Of a stretch of DNA of 64,000 bases, positions 13,401-23,060 are shown piece after piece. The notes beneath the pieces were generated by a model that was not told the origin of the DNA, searched no databases, and was given only the letters and a program-made list of their open reading frames with translations. Each line of letters starts with the position of its first letter. Positions within the stretch are counted from its first letter, which is position 1. Made by a program: the position numbers and the translations under genes. The stretch is from positions 120,936-184,935 of the forward strand of contig NW_019775870.1 in NCBI RefSeq assembly GCF_001039355.2. Direction: 5' to 3'. The DNA comes from Lingula anatina (lineage: Eukaryota > Brachiopoda > Lingulata > Lingulida > Lingulidae).

Positions 13401-16076
13401 GCCCTACCTTAAAATGTTTTCATAGCATCTTTCTCATTATCTTTTAAATAAAGTTACAAATATGCTTTTGTTTAAAAAAAGTAATATTTTTAAGAAAATG
13501 GTAATACCAATATAACACCCCATTTCCATAGATTAGATCGACCTATTTTAGATCGACCTAACTCCCTGGGGGTTCACGCTAAATAGCTGTCAGCCGGGCG
13601 GACACGAAAGTTAATTACCCCCTTAAAGCTTGTAGTAGGCGGGACGGACATTTAAGTTTGATTATCTGAAAGTAATCTAGTGAGACTCCCCGCAGGGATA
13701 GATCGATCTAAAATCTATGGGAATAGAGCCTATGAATTCTAAAAAATGAAGAGTTTCTGCTTTTTCTGCTATTCTTGTCAAAAACCAGCTTATTAGCAAA
13801 GTTCATGTGGGAGTTATATTTTTGGAGATTCTATCCATTTTGAAAATTTGTCACATCTGCATATGTATCTACTTTTACTGTACAATATGGTTATCTTTAA
13901 AAATAAGCCCATTTGAAATATGGATTACATGTCAATAATATCATCATTAGGAAAATTTATACAAGGAAATATTAAATAAATCTAAAAGAATGACAAACTA
14001 CAAGAATTTTCCTATATTGCAATCTTATTATTCTTTCCTTTAAAAAAAAATAGTAAATTTGTATGCTGATTTCCACCTGGAGTTTAAGTGGAAAAGATGA
14101 TACCCATGTCACCTTTATCTGTTTTCTTCATACCATTGTCCCTTGGGTAGAGAAAGTTAATGCATATAGGATTGTTGAGGAGGCTGATTACTGGTATATG
14201 TGCTACTCAAACTACATGTACACCTGACCAAAAAAGTTTGGAAACATTGTTATTTTGAATAATTATAAAATAACCATATGAGCTAAGGTATAAATACTTT
14301 AACCAAATATTGATGGATAATGCATCCACCATTTATTACTTTTTGTGTATATGTACAGTAGTACAGCACAGCATCAACTAAAAGGACTTCACTCTGATTC
14401 TTTATATATAAAGTATACTTTCAATCTCCAATTATAAAGTTTGATGTGCTGGTTAGCTTTACCGGACTTTGGAGTGGTGTCACTCTTAGCAGGAAGTTAC
14501 ATGCGTTTGCGATCTCTGGCATGTCCTGTTTGTAGGAGGACACATGTGAGGATACATATCACAGTTACTGATGCGCTATCTGGATGTCACTTTAGGATTA
14601 TAGCAACTGTTTTTCACCCTTCCTACAAATCATCATTATCATCATCTTTCACCCTTGAGTAGAATGGCAGCAGCAGCTTTTTTATCAGTTTATAATTCCA
14701 CAACCTATAGTACATATCATATTGTACATAAGAGTGGTAATGCATCAAACTTTGTGCTATTTCACACTGAGTAAGGAGCCGTTCCCGCAGATATTTGGAT
14801 CAATCTATCTCCCTGGGAAGTCTCACTAAATTGATATCAACTTAACCAGCTTTAATGTCTGTCACACCTAGTAAAGCTATTAGGAGGTAAGTATCTCTTC
14901 CCTCGCTGCTTAGATAAGTGTGACAGACATTTAAGCTGGTTAAGATGATAGCAATTTAGTGAGACTCCCCAGGGAGTTAGACCTGTAGTGCCAGACGCAG
15001 GGTAGAACCGGCCGGATAGCTCAGGCCAGATAGCAGGACGGCATTGGGCCAACGTTGGCCCAACGCATGGTTGGTTGTACTGCCAATATTGGCCCAATGT
15101 TGGCAAGCCAACCACCGACGTTGGGCCAACGTTGGCCCAATGTATGGTTGCTCATTGGCACAACGTTGTACAGGCATTGGCCCAACGTCATTTTGCCAAC
15201 CTGCCAACGTTNCAGTAGAGCACTCGCCCTGTTAGCGAGAGGTCCCGGGTTCGATCCCTGGTCTGGCTGGTGGTTTTTCTACACTCTCCCAAAAAGGTGC
15301 TACAGACCGATCAAGATGGATCGATCTAGGCATGGGAACCCAGTCTAATTTACAGTGAATGTGTACAACTTAAAACAAAACAATGTTTTCAAATCAATGT
15401 TCTAGAGCACATGCATGTGCCCTTGCCTATATACCAAACAAGGGGTAAGATCCACTTGGTGAAGAACTTTTGGGAGTTCCAATGCTTGGTGAAATTGTAA
15501 ACTGGAGAAATGATAAGTTTTATGTTCTGACAGCTCTACTGAAGAAGTTTTTGTAAGCTTCAGGATTGGATATAATTTTTTTAAATCTTTCTTTTGGATG
15601 TCAAAACTGTAAATGGAAATGTTATAAATAAAAGCTTATTTCCCTTACAATTTCCTATTGACTTCAGCTTACACTGCTTTAGTTAATAAAGTGGTGTAGT
15701 CATCCCTTAATTCTGTTAATTAGTCTAAACTTAACTATACTGAACCGAACTATACACCGCGTTGTGACCAGCACGAGTTAAACAGGCGATTGGCAAACGA
15801 GTTCTATCACCAAGGCCATTTTCCCATTTCAATAACAAAAACAGGGACAGTCTTGTACTGGTAGTACAGCCTATTACGCTCAACATGACTGTCATAGCAT
15901 AAACCAGCCGTACGTGAACATGTACTTGTAGATAAAAACAAGGTGCACAAGTCGAATAATCTAACTCAATACGTATAATATGCCAGGCATTCTCCTGTGG
16001 CTCTGTAAAAGATAAGTCTAAATTCTTGCTTACCATATACGACACAGAGCGCTGTTAACACCAGTAACTGCTGCAT
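508..16076 (-). CDS. PSAP: Prosaposin (saposin precursor), 3' end beyond the window
   Basis: Precursor of lysosomal saposins, small six-cysteine proteins that present sphingolipids to hydrolases. Coding exons in transcript order: 16076-16034, 10685-10549, 9851-9771, 9559-9494, 7509-7450, 7264-7169, 4770-4687, 4140-4078, 3755-3696, 3162-3058, 2660-2565, 2295-2233, 1963-1904, 1519-1418, 1171-1076, 588-508. All have GT/AG borders and the frame stays open for 431 codons if all are joined. Residues 1-14 are a signal peptide core ([14 protein letters not shown]). Residues 23-46 carry the SapA-type pattern with [11 protein letters not shown] and CGAVTHC. Three saposin-B domains follow at about 61-161, 162-265 and 266-372, each with the six expected cysteines (CxxC, C, C, CxxxxxC). 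Intron 1 is phase 1; every later intron is phase 0. NxS/T sites occur in GNETQ and RNTTQ. The last two exons are both first halves of a domain (see findings). Family assignment is secure; the total domain number is not visible. Confidence 0.93.
1001..1023 (+). repeat. Poly(T)-poly(G) tract
   Basis: A T-rich run passes directly into about eleven Gs in the intron between prosaposin exons 15 and 16, just beyond the exon 15 donor. A second tract of the same design lies at 7604-7629. In the transcript they read C-run then A-run. Confidence 0.9.
1076..1171 (-). CDS. PSAP: Prosaposin exon 15, first half of a saposin-B domain (copy 1)
   Basis: 96 bases, phase 0 at both ends, acceptor ending ATACAG and donor GTATGC. 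It encodes the CxxC helix of a fourth saposin-B domain ([14 protein letters not shown]) and an RNTTQ glycosylation site. In the three complete domains a second-half exon (pattern CxFxGPFK or equivalent) follows within 212 to 547 bases. Here the next recognisable exon is another first half, at 508-588. Confidence 0.82.
3795..3833. repeat. (CA)n microsatellite
   Basis: About 19 uninterrupted CA units, 40 bases upstream (in transcript direction) of the prosaposin exon at 3696-3755. Confidence 0.97.
4771..7168 (-). other. Prosaposin intron 6, no further gene seen
   Basis: About 2.4 kb between the third and fourth exons of adjoining saposin domains. It holds a C-run near 6539-6550 and scattered short open frames on both strands, none with convincing splice borders or recognisable protein sequence. 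Confidence 0.6.
7510..9493 (-). other. Prosaposin intron 4, no further gene seen
   Basis: About 2 kb. An open frame of 91 codons on the plus strand (8135-8410) has no recognisable domain and no splice context, and its antisense is open too. I see no exon that would interrupt the first saposin-B domain, whose flanking exons join in frame. Confidence 0.6.
7604..7629 (+). repeat. Poly(T)-poly(G) tract
   Basis: About 14 Ts followed by about 12 Gs, inside the prosaposin intron between exons 4 and 5. Same composition as the tract at 1001-1023. Confidence 0.9.
9967..10266. repeat. Tandem duplication of about 150 bp
   Basis: The segment 9967-10115 recurs at 10119-10266 with only a few substitutions and a one-base indel. 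It lies in prosaposin intron 2, next to a long AT microsatellite. Confidence 0.92.
10384..10451. repeat. (AT)n microsatellite
   Basis: About 34 uninterrupted AT units, about 100 bases downstream (transcript sense) of the SapA-domain exon donor of prosaposin. Confidence 0.97.
13526..13728. mobile_element. MITE-like inverted-repeat element
   Basis: The left end (CCATAGATTAGATCGACCT...) and right end (...AGATCGATCTAAAATCTATGG) are inverted copies, with further inner inverted matches around CTCCCTGGGG and CCCCGCAGGGA. It has no coding capacity. Inner sequence resembles the element near 14805-14980, including GTGAGACTCCCC and GACATTTAAG. Confidence 0.7.
14217..14350 (+). mobile_element. Truncated mariner-like MITE
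   Basis: Begins with TA followed by CACCTGACCAAAAAAGTTTG, then tracks the reverse complement of the complete element at 42129-42343 for about 130 bases before similarity fades. The opposite terminal repeat is missing. Confidence 0.7.
14805..14980. mobile_element. MITE-like foldback element
   Basis: Arms of about 60 bases are near-perfect inverted copies. The left arm runs from TCCCTGGGAAGTCTCACTAA through TAATGTCTGTCACAC; the right arm from GTGTGACAGACATTTAAGC through TTAGTGAGACTCCCCAGGGA. The loop is about 55 bases. Related to the element at 13526-13728. Confidence 0.75.
15005..15272 (+). mobile_element. tRNA-like (SINE head) sequence split by a palindromic repeat block
   Basis: A 5' tRNA half (GCCGGATAGCTCAG, A-box-like, near 15010) is separated by about 190 bases from a 3' portion starting near 15213. 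The latter contains GTAGAGCACTCGCC, a plausible anticodon stem-loop (CTCGCC...GGCGAG-like pairing through TGTTAGCGAG), the T-arm GGGTTCGATCCC and a TCTGGC acceptor strand. The intervening 15045-15210 is made of degenerate GTTGGCCCAAC units, each nearly self-complementary. One N lies at 15212, at the junction. It is probably a tRNA-derived element rather than a working tRNA. Confidence 0.6.
16034..16076 (-). CDS. PSAP: Prosaposin exon 1, start codon and signal peptide
   Basis: The ATG is the reverse complement of 16074-16076, followed by a short hydrophobic stretch and a GTAAGC donor at 16033. The exon ends in phase 1 and joins the SapA-domain exon at 10685 to give an alanine codon, keeping the frame. 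Intron 1 is about 5.3 kb, far longer than the others, and carries most of the gene's transposon load. Confidence 0.85.
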
Positions 16077-16208
16077 CTTGCTGTTCTTAATTTTGTGTGT
16101 GCTATTTGCCTAGTCTCTTCAATATTTCTGGCAGTCTGGATCATGTGATAACGAAATCATGTGAGTTTATTTTCTCACACAGCTAATTGGCCAATATTCG
16201 GCGCAAGG

Positions 16209-16785
16209 TGTCAGCACAGTGCACAACTGTCTGTCCTAAGACTAGGACAAACCAGAGAAGTAAATCTCTACTTCTATGGACAAACGTATCGTTTGAAATG
16301 ATAATAATATATTTTTATAATATAAAATCCATAAAATTATGTTCTGTAGGCTTTACAAATGAAATACAAAGGAAATGCAAATAAAGGACAAAGGTAAAAG
16401 GATTAATTTAGATTAAACATTGATGGTATCAAGGAGAAATGTTTTGTAAAATATTTTATGGTCATCCATAGATATAAAACAATAAAAAGATAATTTCTTA
16501 GTATTTTTTTTAATCATCTGCTCTAGCTTATTGTCCTTGTTTATTTGTCCTAGTTTATTTTATTGCCCTACATCTAGTCGGTTGTCTGGTTGGGAATGAA
16601 AGCAATTCATTATGTCACAATTGGGTTGTTCCCACTGAACAAATTATTTTCTGGTTTTTTCAATATAATGAGAATATAATGAGAATATGTTGCGTAACCT
16701 CTAAGATATTAAGAGAAAACAGTTGACCCTTGCGTAAAGCGTACAAATTAATGATTGGCCTTGTATAAACAATTGCGCAGTCCGT
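16209..16785 (+). repeat. Interspersed repeat family A, copy 1
   Basis: Starts TGTCAGCACAGTGCACAA and ends GCGCAGTCCGT. A second copy at 19047-19621 follows it along its length with moderate divergence and small indels. No open frame of note; possibly a non-autonomous element. Confidence 0.8.
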
Positions 16786-17073
16786 TGTAATGAAAGCTTT
16801 TATATACTTATGTAATTTATAAAGGCTCAAAACGCAATCCGCGATTCCAAGGTTCGTGTCAGTTTTACGTAAAGTCGCTCAAAGAAAACCCAAGGACACA
16901 TAATGACCAGTTTAATGGTTTATTTGTTGACGCTCTCTAACTACATCATCTACGTGAAGTCTCCATTTTCTTAACCATCTCCCATGGCTCTGTCAAGCGG
17001 CCTCCTTTGAGTCCCTCTCAGTCTCAGCCCCGATATTAATTCTGAACGTCTTTTATACATATTTCTTATCTAT

Positions 17074-17917
17074 GGTGGATTCTGTGCTGCATTATTTGGC
17101 GGTGGTTAATGATTTTAATTACGCAACTGCATACGACCACTTGTAAACGCCATTTAATTACAGGTAAGGCCACAAAAAGTGCACAAGCAAGCGACTCCGA
17201 TCAAATTAGTTAACAAGTCTGGAAATTATATTTGTGAACTGAACACGCCTTCCTTTTTTACCACAAAAAAAATACATTTTTTTTCATTAATCACGTTGGA
17301 GACATTCACTCTACTTAATATTTACAACATATACAGTATACAAAGGCCCGGAGGAAAACCAGAGATAAAACCCTTTAATTTATATCTTTCTTTATCAATT
17401 TAGGGAAAAATAGCTCTGGAAAGCGGGCAATTGAGCGCCTTATATTTTAAAGTCTTAAAAGTATTGATTTGAGTCTTTTAGTGTTAAGGTTAGTCTTTCA
17501 AATGGAATCATCGACAAACATCATGGCGAAGAGTACATCTTAGGTTCATCGGCAGGGTCCGCCACTCTCAGCTGTAGAGTTGTTTGTTTTCCAGGGCGCA
17601 GGACTGATGGGTCTAACAGGGGCGGATTTAGGCCGTCTTCTGGGTCTTCCAGAAGACGGTCAGATTTTCAAGTTTACATTGACGGGTATCCAATTTTTAA
17701 TGTTGGAAGACGGTCAAAATTAGAGGATGAATCAACAAAGATAATTTGGAAGACTGTCAGTATATAGCTCTGGATCCGCCCCTGTCTAATGGATCGAAGT
17801 GCTGGAAACCCTCAGCCTTTGGTGCAGGGCAGACGGTGGGTCGGAGGCAATGACACAGGTACGGCGACGCAAGGACCATTATCTGTCACCGCCACATAAT
17901 GCAGCACAGAATCCACC
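17074..17917. repeat. Inverted-repeat pair flanking a nested element
   Basis: 31-base arms at 17074-17104 and 17887-17917 (GGTGGATTCTGTGCTGCATT... and its reverse complement) differ at one base. About 780 bases lie between them, including the element at 17617-17784. The arms could be terminal repeats of a foldback element or the edges of an inverted duplication. Confidence 0.75.
17617..17784. mobile_element. Small TIR element with CAGGGGCGGA ends
   Basis: 168 bases starting CAGGGGCGGATTTAGG and ending GGATCCGCCCCTG, flanked on both sides by TCTAA (17612-17616 and 17785-17789), a probable target-site duplication. An inner inverted repeat (GTCTTCTGG/CCAGAAGAC) follows the left end. The same terminal motif ends the larger element at 51263-51894 and appears near 20190. 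Confidence 0.75.
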
Positions 17918-17991
17918 ACTTGTCTGGGATGATAGGTGGTGCTTTTCCTCTTCATATTAGCCCTGATTGACTTTGTTTATTATTCTTATTA

Positions 17992-17993
<2 letters not shown>

Positions 17994-18040
<47 letters not shown>

Positions 18041-18041
18041 T
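17994..18041. repeat. (TTA)n microsatellite
   Basis: About 16 TTA units, nearly perfect. Confidence 0.95.
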
Positions 18042-18169
18042 TGTGGGGAGCTTGTATTGGAATTTTTTCCCTGGAATTAATGCTTATACAGTATATGCAT
18101 ACTGAAAAGAAAAGAGTAATGGCAGTTGTACAGGTATGCTGAAAGTAGATAAACAGCTGAAGGGAGGTT

Positions 18170-18201
<32 letters not shown>

Positions 18202-18264
18202 TAAAAGTATTGATTTGAGTCTTTTAGTGTTAAGGTTAGTCTTTCAAATGGAATCATCGACAAG

Positions 18265-18879
18265 GTCCAGGTAAATGATTCAACCCGCCAGACACAAAAG
18301 GGCACTGCCTTGGCAGAATCTTCTGCTGTAAACTTCCCGATAACTTCCAGATAACGATCGGCAGTTATGTTAAGGCCGATTTTATCTCTTAACCAGGTGT
18401 GTAGCGGCTAATTACAAAGGCCTGTAAAAGAAATCGACCAGGTAAATAACTCATCCTTACTGACACAAGTGGTCAGGCACTGTGAAGTATGATATCTTCG
18501 GACAAAGTCTGCCAAATTTTACATAGAAGTCAATGCGATCCGCCATGTTGCCCGATTTGTTTTACCCCAGATGCCGGTTGCTAAGGCGTGTGACGTCAGC
18601 CCGACTGCCCACCAACTGCATCTGTCTGCATGACCTAGTTTCAAAACGAGGCGCGAACGTGTAAAGTTTGAGCTGGCGGCGTACATTCCCCTTGGATTTT
18701 GTCAAATTTAGCAACGTGTTTCAGATCCGAGTTCCACAGATGGATGGTCATGATGAAAGAGGGGCTTTGGCAGAGCAGCTGCGAGAGTCGGCAGCTATTG
18801 GGAATATGGAATCTCTGCAGAAACTGGTGAATCAGGGTGTCGATGTGAACGATCAAAACAACATGAACGGATGGTAATA
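18265..18879 (+). repeat. Exact upstream copy of ANKRD40 promoter and exon 1
   Basis: These 615 bases repeat at 22586-23200 with no indel (constant offset 4321) and no substitution that I found. The copy keeps the upstream sequence, the ATG at 18740, the whole first coding exon (18740-18873) and the GTAATA splice donor. Left and right edges both abut AT-dinucleotide runs (18168-18195 and 18875-18893), and the left edge also abuts the 69-bp duplicate at 18195-18263. Confidence 0.95.
18740..18873 (+). pseudogene. Orphan copy of ANKRD40 coding exon 1
   Basis: Encodes the same first 44 residues as the exon at 23061-23194 (starting MDGHDERGALAEQLRE) and ends in the same phase before an intact donor. 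No ankyrin-repeat second exon lies between it and 22.5 kb. It is therefore either dead, or an alternative first exon that could splice across 5 kb to the exon at 23889. Transcript data would decide. Confidence 0.75.
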
Positions 18880-19046
18880 TATATATATATATACAGACAA
18901 TGAAACCTTATTTTAACGAAGAAAGTTTATTTTCCCTTGTGCCTCGTTTCAGGAGAAATAGCTTGAGTTCTACTCTGAGGGTCCAATTGAAGGGGGAGGG
19001 GGGAGTGATTACAGATCACGGGAAATAAAATCATCAAATCACAGGA

Positions 19047-19621
19047 TGTCAGCACAGTGCACAAATGGCTATCCTAGAACTAGGACAAACACATCGTTTG
19101 TAATGATGATAATAATATATTTTAAGAATACACCAGTAAAATCCATAAAAATAAGTTCTGTACTATTTACAAATAAAATACAATACAAATACAAATAAAA
19201 TACAAAGATAAAAGGATTAATTTATATTAAACAGTAATGGTATTAGGGAGTAAGTGGTAATGAGTAAAGAGAGAAATGCCCAATATATTGTTTTATAAAA
19301 TATAAAATGGTCAATCGTAAAACTTTTTAAGAAAATAAGTGCAAATATTGTTTTTAAATCATCTGCTGAGCTTATCGCCTTGTTTGTCCTAGTTTATTTT
19401 ATTGTTCTAGCCTAGAAAGAAATCTAGTCGGCTGTGTGGTTGGAAATGAAAGCAAATCATTGTGTCGCAATGCGTTGCTCTGACGGAACAAGTTATTTTC
19501 TGGTCCTTTAAAACTGAAAAGAATGTTGTGTAACCTCCATGATATGGAGAGATGACAGTTGACCCTTGCGTAAAGCGTACAAATGATGCGCCTCGTATAA
19601 ACCAAATGTTGCGCAGTCCGT
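19047..19621 (+). repeat. Interspersed repeat family A, copy 2
   Basis: Diverged copy of 16209-16785 in the same orientation. It is itself flanked by a second repeat (18953-19022 and 19641-19735, containing AGTTCTACTCTGAGGGTCCA and a G-run), so the whole looks like a unit bounded by direct repeats. Confidence 0.8.
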
Positions 19622-20404
19622 GTGGGTCAGCTTGACCTGTGAAGAAATAGCTAGCTTAAGTTCTACTCTGAGGGTCCAATTGCCGGGGGGGGGGGGGGGG
19701 GGGGGAGGGGGGGGAGAGTGATACTAGTTCACGGGTGATAAACTCACCAAATCAGAAAATCTCTGTCATAAAAATTTCATTCATATCTCTTTGAAATTTT
19801 GAATCGGGCGAATTGAAAATCACAAAAATCACGCAGAGTATAATGACTTCGTGTTACTATATGAACAAATTAAGGAATAAAAATGAAACCGCATCACGAG
19901 CTACGGGAATGCGGTGCTTCACGGATCACGCTAAGGTATATGGTTCAGCGCATATTTATCACGATTTTGAAAAAGAAAATACAGGGGTCTTGATCCTTCC
20001 CCCTCTTTTGGTTTCTGAAAAAACTCACACTCATAATTTTGACTAGCTGATTCATAGCTTTAAACCGTACCAAATAGCACCGTTTGCCCGAAAAAGAAAA
20101 AAAAATCAGCGGACCCCAAACCCCACCTCAAGGGGCCTAGTACCCTGTCATTCCGAAAAGAAAACGGACCCCTTTCAAATTATCCTGGATCCGCCCCTGC
20201 ACCTGGATAACTTCATTCCCTGATGAAGATGCCCTGACAGACATCGAAATATTGGAAGTAAACAATTTTAATAATTAGCTGTTGATTGAAAAACATTACT
20301 TTATCATTTTTTTTTAATTTTAAAGAAAATCAACCAGAATAAAATTGTCCTAATTTTCCTTCAAATCTCGTAATCTGAACCAAATTTTGATATAGGTACA
20401 ATAC

Positions 20405-20560
20405 CAGCAGGCATAGTTGCGTTGGATCAACGTTGAAAACAGGTTGATACGTTGAATTGCCGTTGATCTACCTAAATTCAACGTAAAATCAAAGTTGATC
20501 TAGCCACGTCGAAACACCGTCATAATGTGACGTTGACTCAACGTTGTATTTTGGTCAATG
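20405..20560. repeat. Degenerate CAACGTTGA repeat block
   Basis: Several imperfect units around the palindromic core CAACGTTG or GTTGA...TCAACG occur within about 150 bases, reminiscent in design of the GTTGGCCCAAC block at 15045-15210 but with a different sequence. Confidence 0.6.
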
Positions 20561-21018
20561 ACACTACCTTGCAGTTATGGATTGTAATTTAAAATATTAA
20601 TTATTGAAAACGTGATACTTTGTTTATCAATACTGTAACTAAATTTATGTCCGGGGTGATACTCACACAAAGACCCAACGTGTTGTTGTCTTTGACATGT
20701 CCTCATCGTTGTTTACTACAATTACTACAATCAATTAATCACCGGTTAATGAAACTGAGAAAGTATTTTATTTAAGTCTCGATGAAAATACATTAACATG
20801 TACATACATGTATAATAGGGTCTGTATTACAGTAAATGCGGAGTCAGAAAAGTGAGTTTTTTTAATGACACATTTTATCGTCACGTGCGCTTACGAAAGT
20901 AAGACAGAAAAGTCTGATAGATCGGAAGTTTTTTGGTCTGAATCAAGTGTTTTGCGGATTTTAGGATGACCGATTATTTAAAAGTATCATAGGGACAGTC
21001 GGTCATCCGGGCACTTTA

Positions 21019-21258
21019 CCTTAGCAACCGGCATCTGGGGTAAAACAAATCGGGCAACATGGCGGATCGCATTGACCTCTATAAAAAAGTTGGCACACTT
21101 TGTCTGAAGATATCATACTTCTCAGTTCCTGACCACTTGTGTCAGTGAAGTTGAGTTATTTACCTGGTTGATTTCCTGTACAGGCTTTTGTAATTAGCCG
21201 CTGCACACCTGGTTAAGAGATAAAATCGGCCTGAACTGCCGATCGTTATCTGTGATCG
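21019..21258 (-). repeat. Inverted, diverged copy of ANKRD40 upstream sequence
   Basis: The reverse complement matches the region upstream of ANKRD40 exon 1 (about 22672-22911, and likewise 18351-18590) at roughly nine bases in ten, including GATCCGCCATGTTGCCCGAT. It lies between the two direct copies, in opposite orientation, and carries no exon. Confidence 0.85.
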
Positions 21259-22585
21259 GGACTCTTACAGTGGTAGATTGCAAAGACTCATTTGCTTACC
21301 TGGATGAGCATATTATTCACATCTCTTTGAAAAGAAAACCATATGGAAGCAACTGATAATATCAAGGAAGGTTTCAATTGTTCTAATACCTGTTGACGTT
21401 GCATATTGCTGACACATAGGCCTATATGACGGGTAGATTTTCAAGCTTACTGATTTGAACCGGTACCTTTTAACTCTCAGGCACGCGTACAAAAGTGAAA
21501 TGGTGGAAGCTTGCTGTGCACCAGGTGACACTACCAACACATTAATAAAATCTTATGGGATTTGTTAAATTTCAAAGATCAACGGAAAAGTAAACGACTG
21601 TTGCAGGCTATAGGTCGCGCAAACGTGACTAAAGACGGGATTGTTGATCGAAACAAGATTTGGTCATAGCTATACATGCACTACGAGATTTGTGTATGTG
21701 TGTATAGTTCATTTATTATAGATAAGGAGAAAGTCATTGTACCTTGTTTGGTATTTATGTTTGTCATTTGTTACATGAATTAATAAGTAGTATTTACAAG
21801 AAATTGAGATTGCATCTTGTGTTGGCGTGTGTGACGGTATATCAATTTTTTTAGTTAAAATTAATGGACTAGCTATAACGTGGAACTCTTTTGTTGTAAG
21901 TTAACTGAGGGCGTTATAAAGATAAGAAAAAATATATACGTCAATATATTGACAAACCTGTGAGTTAATGCCTAAATCTTTAAGTTATCAAGTAAAATAT
22001 AAAAAAAAAGTTGCCATAAATAAAGCGACCTTAACTGGTAAAATAACATACAGCTTTATTACCGTGTTTGTTATTCAATTTAATTCTAACCTTGTACGTT
22101 TTGAAACTTAATGTTCTGTCTTCCATGATATTTCGCCAATTTTCGTACCAGAAAAGTGCACAATAAGATTGTAAACACTCAAAGACGCATAGCTGCAAAT
22201 ATTAATACAGGTAACACCACGTGTCCTCTGTTCCAGAAAGCAACTGTTTATGCAGTCCTTCCAGCCTTGCATTAATATACAGACCAAAGAGGCCATGGGA
22301 CCGATGACATTGCCCCTATCCCGTTCCCCTGGCTATTGCAGCAGCAGGTTATTTAATCACAATTTGTAGAATTCTTATTCTAATAACTTTTCAGTGTTGC
22401 ACATTTTCCAGGCCTTTCTTACGATCCACTCCATCAAGTTCTAAGAAGCCATTCCTATATCACCAACTTATGTACATGTATATACTGTATATACTTAGGG
22501 TGGACATTTGCGTATGCAGTTAAGACCAATTTTATCCCGTAACAAGTTAAACAGTAGCTTATTACAAAGGCCTGCTAACTCAATA

Positions 22586-23060
22586 GTCCAGGTAAATGAT
22601 TCAACCCGCCAGACACAAAAGGGCACTGCCTTGGCAGAATCTTCTGCTGTAAACTTCCCGATAACTTCCAGATAACGATCGGCAGTTATGTTAAGGCCGA
22701 TTTTATCTCTTAACCAGGTGTGTAGCGGCTAATTACAAAGGCCTGTAAAAGAAATCGACCAGGTAAATAACTCATCCTTACTGACACAAGTGGTCAGGCA
22801 CTGTGAAGTATGATATCTTCGGACAAAGTCTGCCAAATTTTACATAGAAGTCAATGCGATCCGCCATGTTGCCCGATTTGTTTTACCCCAGATGCCGGTT
22901 GCTAAGGCGTGTGACGTCAGCCCGACTGCCCACCAACTGCATCTGTCTGCATGACCTAGTTTCAAAACGAGGCGCGAACGTGTAAAGTTTGAGCTGGCGG
23001 CGTACATTCCCCTTGGATTTTGTCAAATTTAGCAACGTGTTTCAGATCCGAGTTCCACAG
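22586..23060 (+). promoter_or_regulatory. ANKRD40 upstream and 5' UTR region
   Basis: The 475 bases before the ANKRD40 start are richer in GC and CpG than their surroundings (CCGCCATGTTGCCCG, GACGTCAG, GGCGGCG), as expected of a CpG-type animal promoter. No TATA box is placed at a usable distance. The whole segment is duplicated at 18265-18739. Its promoter role is inferred from position and composition. Confidence 0.5.

Larger units (their letters stand above)
10686..16033 (-). other. Prosaposin intron 1, repeat-rich
   Basis: 5.3 kb between the signal-peptide exon and the SapA exon. It holds C-runs (about 11440-11456 and 12067-12078), two inverted-repeat elements (13526-13728 and about 14805-14980), a truncated mariner-like MITE (14217-14350), a palindromic GTTGGCCCAAC repeat block and a tRNA-like sequence (15005-15272). 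No additional coding exon is evident. Confidence 0.65.
16077..18264. other. Intergenic region upstream of prosaposin, duplicated and repeat-rich
   Basis: No exon recognised. It must hold the prosaposin promoter near 16.1 kb (no clear TATA box seen). It also holds one copy of a 577-bp repeat (16209-16785), an inverted-repeat pair at 17074-17104 and 17887-17917, a small TIR element inside that pair, a TTA microsatellite (17994-18041) and a 69-bp direct duplication (17449-17517 and 18195-18263). Confidence 0.7.

Noticed and set aside
14852-15348. Several open frames of 63 to 97 codons on both strands around 15.1 kb
   Set aside because: They are translations of the palindromic GTTGGCCCAAC repeat, not proteins.
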